Below, in pieces: positions 27,320 through 36,444 of a stretch of DNA of 64,000 bases. The translations under genes were made by a program, and so were the position numbers. The stretch is from Oceanobacillus kimchii X50 (lineage in GTDB: Bacteria > Bacillota > Bacilli > Bacillales > Amphibacillaceae): contig NZ_CM001792.1 in assembly GCF_000340475.1 (NCBI RefSeq), positions 1,074,144 through 1,138,143 on the forward strand, in the 5' to 3' direction. The notes under the pieces were generated by a model. The model saw only the letters and a list, made by a program, of their open reading frames with translations, made no database searches and was not told where the DNA came from. Numbering within the stretch: position 1 is the first letter of the stretch; every line of letters starts with the position of its first letter.

Positions 27320-28252
27320 ATGCTCGAATTAGTAGATCTGACTAAAAAATTTAAGACTACGCAGGCAGTTAAGTCTTTAAATATGTTTATTGAACGTGGA
27401 GAAATTATTGGGTTACTTGGACCGAATGGTGCTGGTAAATCCACTGCGATTTCCATGTTATCTACACTAATTGAACCAACAAGTGGAGATGTTCGATATG
27501 TTAATAATAGTGTATTGAAACAGACATCTTCGCTAAGAAAAGATATTGGTGTGGTTCCACAAGAGATAGCGCTATACACCGATTTAACAGCGGAAGAGAA
27601 TTTGAAATTCTTTGGTAAGATTTACCGGCTATCAAACAAAGTATTAAAAGAAAGAATCGAAGAAGTTCTAGTACAAATCGGATTAACGGAAAAAAGAAAA
27701 GAAATTGTAAAGAATTTTTCTGGGGGAATGAAACGAAGATTAAATATTGGTGTTGCATTGCTTCATCAGCCGAAGATCTTAGTGATGGATGAACCTACAG
27801 TAGGAATTGATCCTCAATCAAGAAGTTATATTTTAGAAACAGTGAAGCAAATGAATCAAGAAGAGGGTATGACGGTTATTTATACAAGTCACTATATGGA
27901 AGAAGTGGAGTATCTTTGTGACCGTATATATATCATGGATCAAGGTGATCTGATTGCTTCTGGAACCAAAGATGAAATCAAACAAATCTTGTCCGCCGAA
28001 AACACTATATCTTTAATTGCTTATCGATGGAACGAGGCTTTTATTGAAAGTCTAAAATCGTTACCTTCTATTAATCATCTGACAATAGAAGGAAAGGAAA
28101 TTACATTAATTATTCCAAAACAGATCAATCTTTTTCCGGAACTTATCCGTTTAACAGAGGAACATGATGTGGATATTCGTTCACTACATGTTAAAACTCC
28201 GACATTAGAAGATGTTTTTCTACATTTAACGGGCAGAGCACTAAGGGATTAG
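27320..28252 (+). CDS. ABC transporter ATP-binding protein (LnrL-like)
   Basis: 310 residues. Walker A LGPNGAGKSTA near residue 37, Q-loop GVVPQEIALYTDLT near 80, signature NFSGGMKRRLNIGVAL near 134, Walker B ILVMDEPTVGID near 155 and the switch His in YTSHYMEEVEY. The last 90 residues form the C-terminal domain typical of exporter subunits of ABC-2 type (with TPTLEDVFLHLTGR at the end). The ATG at 27320 is six bases after AAGGAGGG; one two codons earlier abuts it. It powers the two permeases that follow. Confidence 0.9.
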   Translation: MLELVDLTKKFKTTQAVKSLNMFIERGEIIGLLGPNGAGKSTAISMLSTLIEPTSGDVRYVNNSVLKQTSSLRKDIGVVPQEIALYTDLTAEENLKFFGKIYRLSNKVLKERIEEVLVQIGLTEKRKEIVKNFSGGMKRRLNIGVALLHQPKILVMDEPTVGIDPQSRSYILETVKQMNQEEGMTVIYTSHYMEEVEYLCDRIYIMDQGDLIASGTKDEIKQILSAENTISLIAYRWNEAFIESLKSLPSINHLTIEGKEITLIIPKQINLFPELIRLTEEHDVDIRSLHVKTPTLEDVFLHLTGRALRD

Positions 28253-28262
28253 GAGGTAGTGT

Positions 28263-29516
28263 ATGATACTTCAATTAATAAAAAAACAACTGCTTCTTCT
28301 GTTGCGTAACCCTATTCAACTATTGATGTTATTGGTGCTGCCAATTATTTTAATTGTTATTCTTAGTACGGCGTTGTCAGGCTTCATGCAAGGGGATAAT
28401 CCTCAATTAACTTTAAAAATTGCCTGGCTAGAGCAACAAGATGAAACATCACAAGTCGATGAGTTCTTAGAAAATATGAATGAGTTAGATGTTTCATCAG
28501 ATGCATTTCCTGATAAAGATGCGTTACACATGACAACTACACTTCGTGAAGACGTTTTTTTAAGTGAAGAACTGAGTAGCATGATTGAATTGCAACAAAT
28601 CGATGAATCTGAAAAAGAAAAAATTATGGAAGATGCTGATTACACAGCAATTATTGAAGTCCCAGAAGATTTTACTCTGGAATTATTACAAGCGATTGCT
28701 TTTGAAAACAATTCAGTTCCACAACTTGAATTATTTGTCAACCAAGAACATCAAATAGGTGCTGAAGTAGTTGAATCGATTATTCATAATTTTAATGAAA
28801 TCTTAGTCATGAATCAATTTATGGAAGAAAGTGAATTACCAATTACATTTGAAGAATTGTATAACAATGAAGTGACAGGAGAAATAAAGCATATAGAACA
28901 ACGTAAACCAATCTCTTCTCAAGCGTATTATACGATTGGAATGGCGGTTATGAATGCTTTGTATGTAGCTTCTACACTAGGCTTCTTTGCATATCGTGAG
29001 AAAGAGATACATGTATTTGATCGATTGATTGTTGCAGATATGTCAAGATGGAAATTTTTCTTCAGTGTTCTTATATCTGGGGCAATTGTATCATTCCTAC
29101 AGTTACTTTTTATTTTTACATTTTCTTGGTTAGTTTTTAAAATAACATGGCCAAGTATAATGTCATTTTTAACTATATCGTTGTTTCTAGCTCTGGCAGT
29201 TGGTGGAACAACAGTGTTATTGACGGCGATTAGTTATCGAATTAATTCAGAAGAAATCATTGGTTTTTTCTCGGGAATCATTGTCTCGATTTTTGCCTTC
29301 TTAGGTGGAAGCTTTTTTCCCGTCGGTGAATTATCACCTCTTATTCAACAAATTGGAAATTTAACTCCGAACGGGGCGAGTTTAAGTGCATACATTCAAT
29401 TATTGCAAGGAGCTTCATTAAGAGAGATAGCTTCTTACATCCTAGTACTGATATGTTTTACTTTCTTATCCATTTTATTAGCAGTAATAAGTTATCCAAA
29501 AAGGGGGTCTAAGTAA
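28263..29516 (+). CDS. ABC-2 type permease (LnrM-like)
   Basis: 417 residues: one N-terminal helix (about 20-42), a large acidic extracytoplasmic domain (about 45-220) and five or six C-terminal helices. This is the LinearGramicidin/YhgE-type exporter plan. The stop overlaps the next gene by one base, and the two permeases probably form a heterodimer. In Bacillus subtilis the LnrLMN transporter removes linear polyenes from the membrane. Confidence 0.85.
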   Translation: MILQLIKKQLLLLLRNPIQLLMLLVLPIILIVILSTALSGFMQGDNPQLTLKIAWLEQQDETSQVDEFLENMNELDVSSDAFPDKDALHMTTTLREDVFLSEELSSMIELQQIDESEKEKIMEDADYTAIIEVPEDFTLELLQAIAFENNSVPQLELFVNQEHQIGAEVVESIIHNFNEILVMNQFMEESELPITFEELYNNEVTGEIKHIEQRKPISSQAYYTIGMAVMNALYVASTLGFFAYREKEIHVFDRLIVADMSRWKFFFSVLISGAIVSFLQLLFIFTFSWLVFKITWPSIMSFLTISLFLALAVGGTTVLLTAISYRINSEEIIGFFSGIIVSIFAFLGGSFFPVGELSPLIQQIGNLTPNGASLSAYIQLLQGASLREIASYILVLICFTFLSILLAVISYPKRGSK

Positions 29517-30622
29517 TGAAAGGGATCCTTTATTCAAGAGTAAGAGAGTTTATTCGACAACCTTTTACGTTCCTTATATTTACAGCCATGGCTGTAATAT
29601 TCGCTTTACTCGTTGGCGGATCAGGTCCGGCTGGAACTATCGTTGTGCCTGTATATGGTGATAAAGATATACAAGAAGAAATGAAATCAGAAATACAAAA
29701 TCAAGAATATTTTACATTTGAGTGGGTTAGTAAAGAAGAACTAGAAACAAGGATAAATGACGGTGATGCAGATGTAGGTATACTCCTGTATGAAGATGAT
29801 TTTGATTTAATTGTAGGTGTGGAGAGTACACATTTAGGGATGATTCGTCAAACTATCCAGCAAGAGTATGTTGAAAAAGAACAAGAAATGAAAATTCAGG
29901 AAGCAGCTATACAAGCAGGTTTAAATGAAGATGAAGTATTGGAAAGCTATTTGGCGAGTAAGGAAGATTCACTGATTGAAATAGAGAAAACAAGCTTTCA
30001 AGGTGAACAGGATTGGTTGTATGATGGAAATATCCATCGAATAGCAGGGTTTTCGTTGTTTTTTGCAATCTATACTATTGCCTATAATGTACTTCATATT
30101 TTAGTAGAAAAACGTAATGGAATGTGGGACCGAATGATTCTATCCCCACTAAAGAAAACAGAGATGTATATAAGTAACTTAATCTATAGTTTTTTTGAAG
30201 GTTATATACAAATCTGTCTTACTTTTGCAATCTTCTATTATGGATTTAATATCGATTTTAATGGACGATTTTTAGAAGTGTTATTATTACTGATACCATA
30301 TGTTTTAGCAATCGTAGCACTTTCTATTTTAATTACTGCTATTGTAAAAAACTCGGAACAATTTAATGCAGTAATTTCTATTGTTGCTGTATCTTTAGCG
30401 ATGATCGGTGGTGCTTTCTGGCCATTAGAAATTGTAGAAAATAAATTTTTACTATTTTTAGCTGATCTTAATCCATTAAAATATGGATTGGAGATTGTAC
30501 AAGGGCTTTCTGTATATAACTATCCATTGGCAGAGATGGTTCAGCCAGTAAGTGTACTATTGTTTATGACTGTATTATTTACTGGGATTGGAATTCACTT
30601 AATGGAAAGGCGTCATATTTAA
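29516..30622 (+). CDS. ABC-2 type permease (LnrN-like)
   Basis: 368 residues with the same architecture as its partner: a first helix (16-33), an outside domain with a coiled-coil-like acidic stretch (about 35-175) and six C-terminal helices. GGAFWPLEIV near 300 matches GGSFFPVGEL of the first permease, showing the two are paralogues. It completes the three-gene exporter operon. No terminator hairpin is seen directly after it; the dispersed element B begins 31 bp later. Confidence 0.85.
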   Translation: MKGILYSRVREFIRQPFTFLIFTAMAVIFALLVGGSGPAGTIVVPVYGDKDIQEEMKSEIQNQEYFTFEWVSKEELETRINDGDADVGILLYEDDFDLIVGVESTHLGMIRQTIQQEYVEKEQEMKIQEAAIQAGLNEDEVLESYLASKEDSLIEIEKTSFQGEQDWLYDGNIHRIAGFSLFFAIYTIAYNVLHILVEKRNGMWDRMILSPLKKTEMYISNLIYSFFEGYIQICLTFAIFYYGFNIDFNGRFLEVLLLLIPYVLAIVALSILITAIVKNSEQFNAVISIVAVSLAMIGGAFWPLEIVENKFLLFLADLNPLKYGLEIVQGLSVYNYPLAEMVQPVSVLLFMTVLFTGIGIHLMERRHI

Positions 30623-30652
30623 GTAAGGTATGTAAATTATAAAAGCGCAACA

Positions 30653-30922
30653 GATTTGGACTTAATAAAATTTTTAGTCAAAAGACGAATGAAAATTAAA
30701 ATGAGCGTAAGAAATATACGGAGATTCCTTGGAAATCAAAAATCGATTTTCTGCATGCGATGCAATGCTGTCGAGGTCTTCCTTGTCCTGTGAGAGGAAG
30801 GCGTAGTTGAGTCCCATGATGCTAAGCATTCAGAGTCTCAACAGTCACCTTAGGATAAGTGTAGTATATTTCTGTAGCGGATTTTAAAATTATCTTTTTG
30901 AGTAACTATTTTTGTCCCAGAC
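30653..30922 (+). repeat. Dispersed inverted-repeat element, copy B
   Basis: The outer arm has GATTTGGACTTAATAAAA and TTTAGTCAAAAGACGAATGA. The core runs from AGAAATATACGGAGATTCC through GCTGTCGAGGTCTTCCTTG to GTAGTATATTTCTG. The 3' arm ends TTTTTGTCCCAGACTC. It has the same orientation and core as copy A and the reversed copy E. It occupies most of the 400-bp gap between the ABC operon and the hydrolase gene. Confidence 0.85.
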
Positions 30923-31028
30923 TCGTTGTGCTTTTTGTATTTCCAATGTTTCCATAACATGGTTCCTTCACATGTTTGTTCTTTTAGTATAATAGAATTA
31001 GTTATGGATATTGGAAAGGAGCATATAA

Positions 31029-31991
31029 GTGAAGAGAAAAAAGAAGTGGATTTGGATTGTATCAAGTATAGCAATCTTACTTATTATTATAAATTTTGCT
31101 GCTGCATATTTCTTTTATCAATTAGCGATTGAAAGAAATGTGAAGGATTTCTTAAGTGGAAATCAGGATTTAGAAGTTTCTGCTGAGACATTGGATGTTT
31201 TACTAGATGGTGATTGGAGAAATTGGTCTGACGAACAAAACTATGAAAATTGGAATATTACTTCCCATGATGGATTAAATCTAGAAGGCTATTTTTTAAG
31301 GTCAAAGGAACCTTCGAATAAAGTGGTTATTATGGCACATGGATATTTGGGAAAAGGTAAAGATATGGCTCTCTATGGAGAACATTATGTGGAACAACTA
31401 GGTTATCATATGTTAACGCCAGATCTTCGAGGTCACGGACAAAGTGATGGTGATTATATTGGATTTGGCTGGCATGACCGACTAGATATGATGGATTGGA
31501 TAGACAAAGTTATTGAGCGTTTTGGTGATGATGTGGAGATTGTTCTTCAAGGTGTATCGATGGGGGCGTCAACGATGTTGATGACAAGTGGGGAAGAATT
31601 ACCGAGCAATGTGAAAGCAATTGTAGCTGATTGTCCATATACAAGTGTGGCAGATTTATTTGATTATCAAATTGATCGTATGTATAACTTACCGTCGTTT
31701 CCATTTATTCCTTCGACGAGTTTGATAACTCAAATGTTTGCTGGTTATTCATTTAATGAAGCTTCCGCATTAGATCAAGTACAAACAACAGATATTCCTA
31801 TATTTTACGTTCATGGGAAAGAAGATCAATTTGTTCCTACAGAAATGACAGAGACATTATATGAAAAGACTTCAAGTCCAAAAGAATTATTGTTAGTTGA
31901 TTCTGCTGGACATGGTGAAGCTTTTGTCACGAAAGAAAATTTGTATATTGAAAAGCTTAATAGTTTTCTAAATAAATATGTAGATGAATAA
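31029..31991 (+). CDS. Membrane-anchored alpha/beta hydrolase (YqkD-like)
   Basis: 320 residues. A basic start and one hydrophobic helix (residues 7-28) act as an uncleaved signal anchor, placing the hydrolase domain outside. The domain shows VIMAHGYLGKG near 100, DLRGHGQSDGD near 133, the nucleophile Ser in LQGVSMGAST near 175, an acid in HGKEDQFVP and the catalytic His in DSAGHGEAF near 297. The start is GTG after AAAGGAGC. The natural ester or peptide substrate is unknown. A strong terminator follows. Confidence 0.86.
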   Translation: MKRKKKWIWIVSSIAILLIIINFAAAYFFYQLAIERNVKDFLSGNQDLEVSAETLDVLLDGDWRNWSDEQNYENWNITSHDGLNLEGYFLRSKEPSNKVVIMAHGYLGKGKDMALYGEHYVEQLGYHMLTPDLRGHGQSDGDYIGFGWHDRLDMMDWIDKVIERFGDDVEIVLQGVSMGASTMLMTSGEELPSNVKAIVADCPYTSVADLFDYQIDRMYNLPSFPFIPSTSLITQMFAGYSFNEASALDQVQTTDIPIFYVHGKEDQFVPTEMTETLYEKTSSPKELLLVDSAGHGEAFVTKENLYIEKLNSFLNKYVDE

Positions 31992-32036
31992 ACGGTAAGA
32001 CTCCGGAAAGGAGCCTTACCGTTTATTCATTTTTTA
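31989..32036 (+). terminator. Terminator of the alpha/beta hydrolase gene
   Basis: AAACGGTAAGACTCC pairs with GGAGCCTTACCGTTT, then ATTCATTTTTTA. Its outer bases also leave the arginine operon insulated from upstream reading. Confidence 0.9.
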
Positions 32037-32054
32037 TACATAAATAAAGCAGTT

Positions 32055-32130
32055 TTATTGTATTTAAATGCATAAATATTAATTAATTTTTATAAATATA
32101 CTTGCATAAACATACAATAATATTTATAAT
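32055..32130 (+). promoter_or_regulatory. Arginine operon promoter with candidate ArgR (AhrC) boxes
   Basis: TTGCAT (32102-32107), 17 bp and TATAAT (32125-32130) form the promoter. TGCATAAATATTAA (near 32070) and GCATAAACATACAATA (32104 on) resemble the ARG box, a weak 18-bp palindrome around TGAATAAATATTCA. The second overlaps the promoter itself, as expected for repression by arginine-bound ArgR. The boxes are imperfect. Confidence 0.55.
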
Positions 32131-32168
32131 ATGGATTAATTCCATTTTGAAAAAAGGAGCGGTTCCTC

Positions 32169-33209
32169 TTGAAAAAGGCAGCGATTATTGGTGGTACTGG
32201 TTATAGTGCTATTGAACTTATTAGATTGTTAGATTCACATCCTTACATAGAATTAGCAAAGATCATCTCTCAATCACAACACGGAGAGTTACTCGATGAA
32301 ACATATCCACATCTTGCAACTTATCTAATACAACCTATGCAAGAGTTACATATTCAACAACTTATTCAAGAGATTGATATCGTTTTTCTAGCAACTCCTG
32401 CTGGTGTAGCAAAGGAGATAGCCGCTAGTTTTCTCGATACTTCTGTCCAATGTATTGATTTATCAGGTGATTTACGTTTATCTTCCGATGACTATCAAAC
32501 GTGGTATCAGAATAAGCCAGCAAGTCCATCTTTACTGGAAGAAGCGGCTTATGGATTAACGGAAGTTTATAAAGAAAAGATTAAACAAACGAATATTATA
32601 TCAAATCCAGGTTGTTTTCCTACTGCTGTTTTACTAGGCCTTATTCCGCTACTTGAAAATAACATTATTGATTCAAAAGGAATCATGATTGATGGGAAAA
32701 CGGGTATATCTGGAGCGGGTAAAAATCCTAGTGCAAAAACCCATTTTTCTACTACAAATGAAAACGTCACACCGTATAAAATTGGAACACATCAACATAC
32801 ACCGGAGATTGAAAAATACTTATCTCAAAGTACAGAAGCAACCTCTGTAAAAGTGACTTTAACGACCCATTTAATTCCTATGACGAGAGGATTAATGTGT
32901 ACGATGTATGCGCCATTACAACAATATATTGACACCGACGATGTGATAAATTTGTATAAGCATTATTATGAACAATCTTCATTTATCCGGATTCGAAAAA
33001 CAGGAGAATTCCCTTCCACTAAAGACGTTAACGGAAGTAATTACTGTGATATTGGAGCATATGTCGACAAACGAACGAATCAACTAATCATAGCTTCTGC
33101 AATTGATAATCTAGTAAAAGGTGCTGCAGGGCAAGCAATTCAAAATATTAATGTGATGAATGGATGGGATGAAAAAACAGGATTATCATTTTTACCAATA
33201 TATCCATAA
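32169..33209 (+). CDS. argC: N-acetyl-gamma-glutamyl-phosphate reductase
   Basis: Third step of arginine synthesis, NADPH-dependent. 346 residues, normal length, with the nucleotide-binding start AAIIGGTGYSAIELIRLL, the catalytic Cys in SNPGCFPTA near 150, and the C-terminal IDNLVKGAAGQAIQN. The start codon is TTG, eight or nine bases after AAAGGAGC. It is the first gene of argCJBD-carAB, and is followed 12 bp later by argJ. Confidence 0.96.
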   Translation: MKKAAIIGGTGYSAIELIRLLDSHPYIELAKIISQSQHGELLDETYPHLATYLIQPMQELHIQQLIQEIDIVFLATPAGVAKEIAASFLDTSVQCIDLSGDLRLSSDDYQTWYQNKPASPSLLEEAAYGLTEVYKEKIKQTNIISNPGCFPTAVLLGLIPLLENNIIDSKGIMIDGKTGISGAGKNPSAKTHFSTTNENVTPYKIGTHQHTPEIEKYLSQSTEATSVKVTLTTHLIPMTRGLMCTMYAPLQQYIDTDDVINLYKHYYEQSSFIRIRKTGEFPSTKDVNGSNYCDIGAYVDKRTNQLIIASAIDNLVKGAAGQAIQNINVMNGWDEKTGLSFLPIYP

Positions 33210-33221
33210 GGAGGAGTATCA

Positions 33222-34445
33222 ATGGAAACGACAGCAGTGAAAGAAATATCAATATTGAAAGATGGTCATGTGACGAGTCCAATAGGATTTTATGCTGGTG
33301 GGGTTCATTGTGGTCTACGACGAAAAAAACTTGATTTTGGCTGGATCTATTCCGATACTCCTGCAAATGCAGCAGGTGTGTATACACAAAATACATTTCA
33401 AGCAGCACCATTGCTGGTAACAAAACATACAATCGAGCATTCAAAGCAACTTCAATCTATTATTGTGAACTCTGCCAATGCAAATTCGTTTACAGGCAAA
33501 CAGGGATATGAAGATGCACTACTTATGCAGAAACTAGCAGCAAACCAATTAAATATCGAACAACACCATGTTGCTGTTGCTTCTACAGGAATTATTGGTG
33601 AACGATTACCGATGGGAAAAATAAGAAATGGTATCAAGCAAATATCTCCTACTCAGGTGGATGCAAAAAGCTTTGAAAAATCAATACTAACAACGGATAC
33701 AACAACGAAGCATGTAGCTGTGCAACTAGAAATAGATGGCAAGCAAGTTACCATCGGTGGAGCAGCAAAAGGCTCAGGGATGATTCATCCCAATATGGCT
33801 ACGATGCTCTCTTTTATTACAACGGATGCAAATGTTAATCAAAATAGCTTACAGCAGGCGTTACGTTCTATTACGGATCAATCGTATAATCAGATTACAG
33901 TAGATGGAGATTCTAGTACGAACGATATGGTGTTAATACTTGCAAACGGAAGAGCAGAAAACAAAGAGTTAAATGAAAATCATCCGGACTGGTCAGTGTT
34001 TAAGGACGCTTGGAACATCGTTGCAATCGAATTAGCAAAAATGATTGCTCGAGATGGGGAAGGTGCAACAAAACTTATTGAAGTAGTAGCAAAAGGAGCA
34101 TCTACAATACAACAAGCAAGTCAAATTGCCAAAGCGGTCATTTCTTCCAATCTAGTAAAAACAGCTATTTATGGAAATGACGCTAATTGGGGAAGAATTA
34201 TCGGTGCGATTGGTTACAGTGGTGTACCTGTAGATGCTAGCAAACTTTCGATTGTCATTGGAGGAATTGAAGTAGTGAATAATGGCGAACCGATTGTTTT
34301 TGATGAGGAAGATTGCAAACATGCCTTAAATCAGGAAAGAGTAAATATAGTAATAGATTTACAAAATGGTATGCATACAGCAACAGCTTGGGGTTGTGAT
34401 TTAACGTATGAATACATTAAAATCAATGCTTCTTATCGAACGTGA
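33222..34445 (+). CDS. argJ: Bifunctional glutamate N-acetyltransferase / amino-acid acetyltransferase
   Basis: 407 residues. The precursor cleaves itself at the Thr in HPNMATMLSF near residue 195 to give alpha and beta chains, the Thr becoming the catalytic N-terminus. It recycles acetyl from N-acetylornithine to glutamate. The family's GGAAKGSGMIHPN, SFTGKQGYEDA and DGDSSTNDM are present. With ArgJ the cyclic pathway needs no ArgE; the bifunctional form also replaces ArgA. GGAGGAG precedes the start. Confidence 0.95.
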   Translation: METTAVKEISILKDGHVTSPIGFYAGGVHCGLRRKKLDFGWIYSDTPANAAGVYTQNTFQAAPLLVTKHTIEHSKQLQSIIVNSANANSFTGKQGYEDALLMQKLAANQLNIEQHHVAVASTGIIGERLPMGKIRNGIKQISPTQVDAKSFEKSILTTDTTTKHVAVQLEIDGKQVTIGGAAKGSGMIHPNMATMLSFITTDANVNQNSLQQALRSITDQSYNQITVDGDSSTNDMVLILANGRAENKELNENHPDWSVFKDAWNIVAIELAKMIARDGEGATKLIEVVAKGASTIQQASQIAKAVISSNLVKTAIYGNDANWGRIIGAIGYSGVPVDASKLSIVIGGIEVVNNGEPIVFDEEDCKHALNQERVNIVIDLQNGMHTATAWGCDLTYEYIKINASYRT

Positions 34446-34454
34446 GGTGAAAAA

Positions 34455-35252
34455 ATGATTACTATTGTGTTTAAAGTGGGAGGCAGTGTTTTAAATCAAC
34501 TTTCTCCTAAGTTTTATCAAATGTTAGTACGGCTAAAAGAAACAGAAACTTGTAATCCAATTATTGTTCACGGAGGCGGACCTGAAATTAATGAAGCCCT
34601 AAGTAAGATGAATATAGAAACCGAGTTTGTTGATGGGTTACGGGTAACTACAGAGGAAGTTCTCAATATTGCTGAAATGGTGATGAGTGGAACAATAAAT
34701 AAACGTATTGTTGCTAGTATCCAGTCCATTGGTGGAAATGCACTTGGTTTAAGCGGAGTAGATGGAAAACTATTACAAGCTAGACAGATACATAATGGAA
34801 AACTTGGTTTGGTTGGTGAAATTATTGAAGTTAATACAGAATGGTTATCGATCATTATGAATAGTGGAGGCATTCCAGTTATTTCTCCAATTGCGATTGG
34901 TGAGGATGGCAGGCGTTATAATGTGAACGGTGATATGGCTGCCGGAAAGGTTGCTGAAGCTTTTCAATCCAAGTTAATACTAGTTAGTAATATTCCTGGA
35001 GTCATAGAATCGGTTAATGGAGAAGAAATGATTCATCATCATCTAACAAAACAACAAGTAGAAAGCAAAATAGATTCAGGAGTCATTTATGGCGGTATGA
35101 TCCCAAAAGTTCGTTCTGCCTTAGCAAGTCTTAAAAGTGGTGTCGCTGAATCAGTTATTTTAAATGGATTAAATCCAGATGATATAAAGAATTATTTAGA
35201 AGGAAAAGCAGTTGGAACAGTTTTAACAGAAAGAGAGGTAGAACATGTCTAG
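34455..35252 (+). CDS. argB: Acetylglutamate kinase
   Basis: 265 residues of the amino acid kinase fold: FKVGGSVL at residues 5-12, IVHGGGPEIN near 36, VVGLSGVDG-like GLSGVDGKLLQ near 100, and YNVNGDMAAGKVAEAF near 155. It phosphorylates N-acetylglutamate. It lacks the long N-terminal helix of arginine-inhibited hexameric forms, so feedback inhibition is less likely; this is inference. It overlaps argD by eight bases. Confidence 0.95.
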   Translation: MITIVFKVGGSVLNQLSPKFYQMLVRLKETETCNPIIVHGGGPEINEALSKMNIETEFVDGLRVTTEEVLNIAEMVMSGTINKRIVASIQSIGGNALGLSGVDGKLLQARQIHNGKLGLVGEIIEVNTEWLSIIMNSGGIPVISPIAIGEDGRRYNVNGDMAAGKVAEAFQSKLILVSNIPGVIESVNGEEMIHHHLTKQQVESKIDSGVIYGGMIPKVRSALASLKSGVAESVILNGLNPDDIKNYLEGKAVGTVLTEREVEHV

Positions 35253-36444
35253 TAAAACAGAGATTTCATCAGCAGTAATGCAAACGTATAATCGTTTTCC
35301 AATAACTGCAACTAAAGGGAAAGATAGCTTTCTATGGGATGAAAGTGGAAAAAAATACTTAGATTATACATCTGGGATAGCAACATGTAATTTAGGGCAT
35401 GTACCCGATAATGTTCAACAAGCGATATCAGTTCAATTAGAAGAATTATGGCATTGCTCTAATTTATATCATATTCCTAGTCAAGAAAAATTAGCTTCGA
35501 TGTTGACTGAATATAGCTGCTTAGACCAAGTATTCTTTTGTAACAGTGGAGCGGAAGCGAATGAAGCTGCGATAAAAATAGCAAAGAAGTATGCTAAAGA
35601 TAAAGGGTATCATGATCGTATTGAAATTGTTACTTTCGAACAGTCCTTTCATGGACGTACCGGATCAACAATGGCAGCTACCGCACAAGAAAAGATACAT
35701 CAAGGATTTACTCCGTTAACAAAGGGGTTTCGTTATCTGCCATTTAATAATAAAGGGTCATTGTCTGAGATAGATAATGGAAAAACATCTGCAGTGTTAT
35801 TAGAAGTTATCCAAGGTGAAGGTGGAATTCATATTGCAGATAAAGATTGGTTAAAACAATTATCTGCTATTTGTAAGGATGCTGATATTTTGCTAATCAT
35901 TGATGAAATACAGACGGGGATAGGGCGTACGGGGAGTTTATTTGCATATGAACCATACGGTATAGAACCAGATGTTATTACGGTAGCGAAAGGTTTGGGA
36001 TCTGGGTTTCCAATTGGTGCAATGCTAGCGAAACAACATGTAGCGGCATCATTTTCACCTGGTACACATGGAAGTACATTTGGAGGAAATCCAATAGCTG
36101 CTACAGCTGGTACTGCAACTTTAAAAGAAATTATAAAGGACGGTTTTTTAAAAAATTGTAACGAAGTTCAAGATGAATTGTTTACTCAATTAAAACTAAT
36201 AAAAGAAATCTCTCCATTGATTAAAGATATTCGTGGTAAAGGTTATTTAATTGGAATAGAAGTTACGAATCAGGCTAGTACCTGGATTGAAAAACTTCGC
36301 GACAAACAAATCCTTGTGCTACCAGCTGGTGAAAAAGTAGTACGTATATTACCTCCATTAACGACAACCAAAGAGGAACTACAAATGTGTATACAAGCGT
36401 TGAAAGAAGTAGCATTAGAACTGGAGGAAGTTACAAATGGATAA
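35245..36444 (+). CDS. argD: Acetylornithine aminotransferase
   Basis: 399 residues, class III PLP aminotransferase: NSGAEANEAAIK near residue 102, SFHGRTGSTMA near 135, LLIIDEIQTGIGRTG near 215 and the PLP-lysine in TVAKGLGSGFPIGA near 248. It makes N-acetylornithine from the semialdehyde with glutamate. The start is preceded by AGAGAGG within argB, and the end overlaps carA by eight bases. Confidence 0.95.
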   Translation: MSSKTEISSAVMQTYNRFPITATKGKDSFLWDESGKKYLDYTSGIATCNLGHVPDNVQQAISVQLEELWHCSNLYHIPSQEKLASMLTEYSCLDQVFFCNSGAEANEAAIKIAKKYAKDKGYHDRIEIVTFEQSFHGRTGSTMAATAQEKIHQGFTPLTKGFRYLPFNNKGSLSEIDNGKTSAVLLEVIQGEGGIHIADKDWLKQLSAICKDADILLIIDEIQTGIGRTGSLFAYEPYGIEPDVITVAKGLGSGFPIGAMLAKQHVAASFSPGTHGSTFGGNPIAATAGTATLKEIIKDGFLKNCNEVQDELFTQLKLIKEISPLIKDIRGKGYLIGIEVTNQASTWIEKLRDKQILVLPAGEKVVRILPPLTTTKEELQMCIQALKEVALELEEVTNG

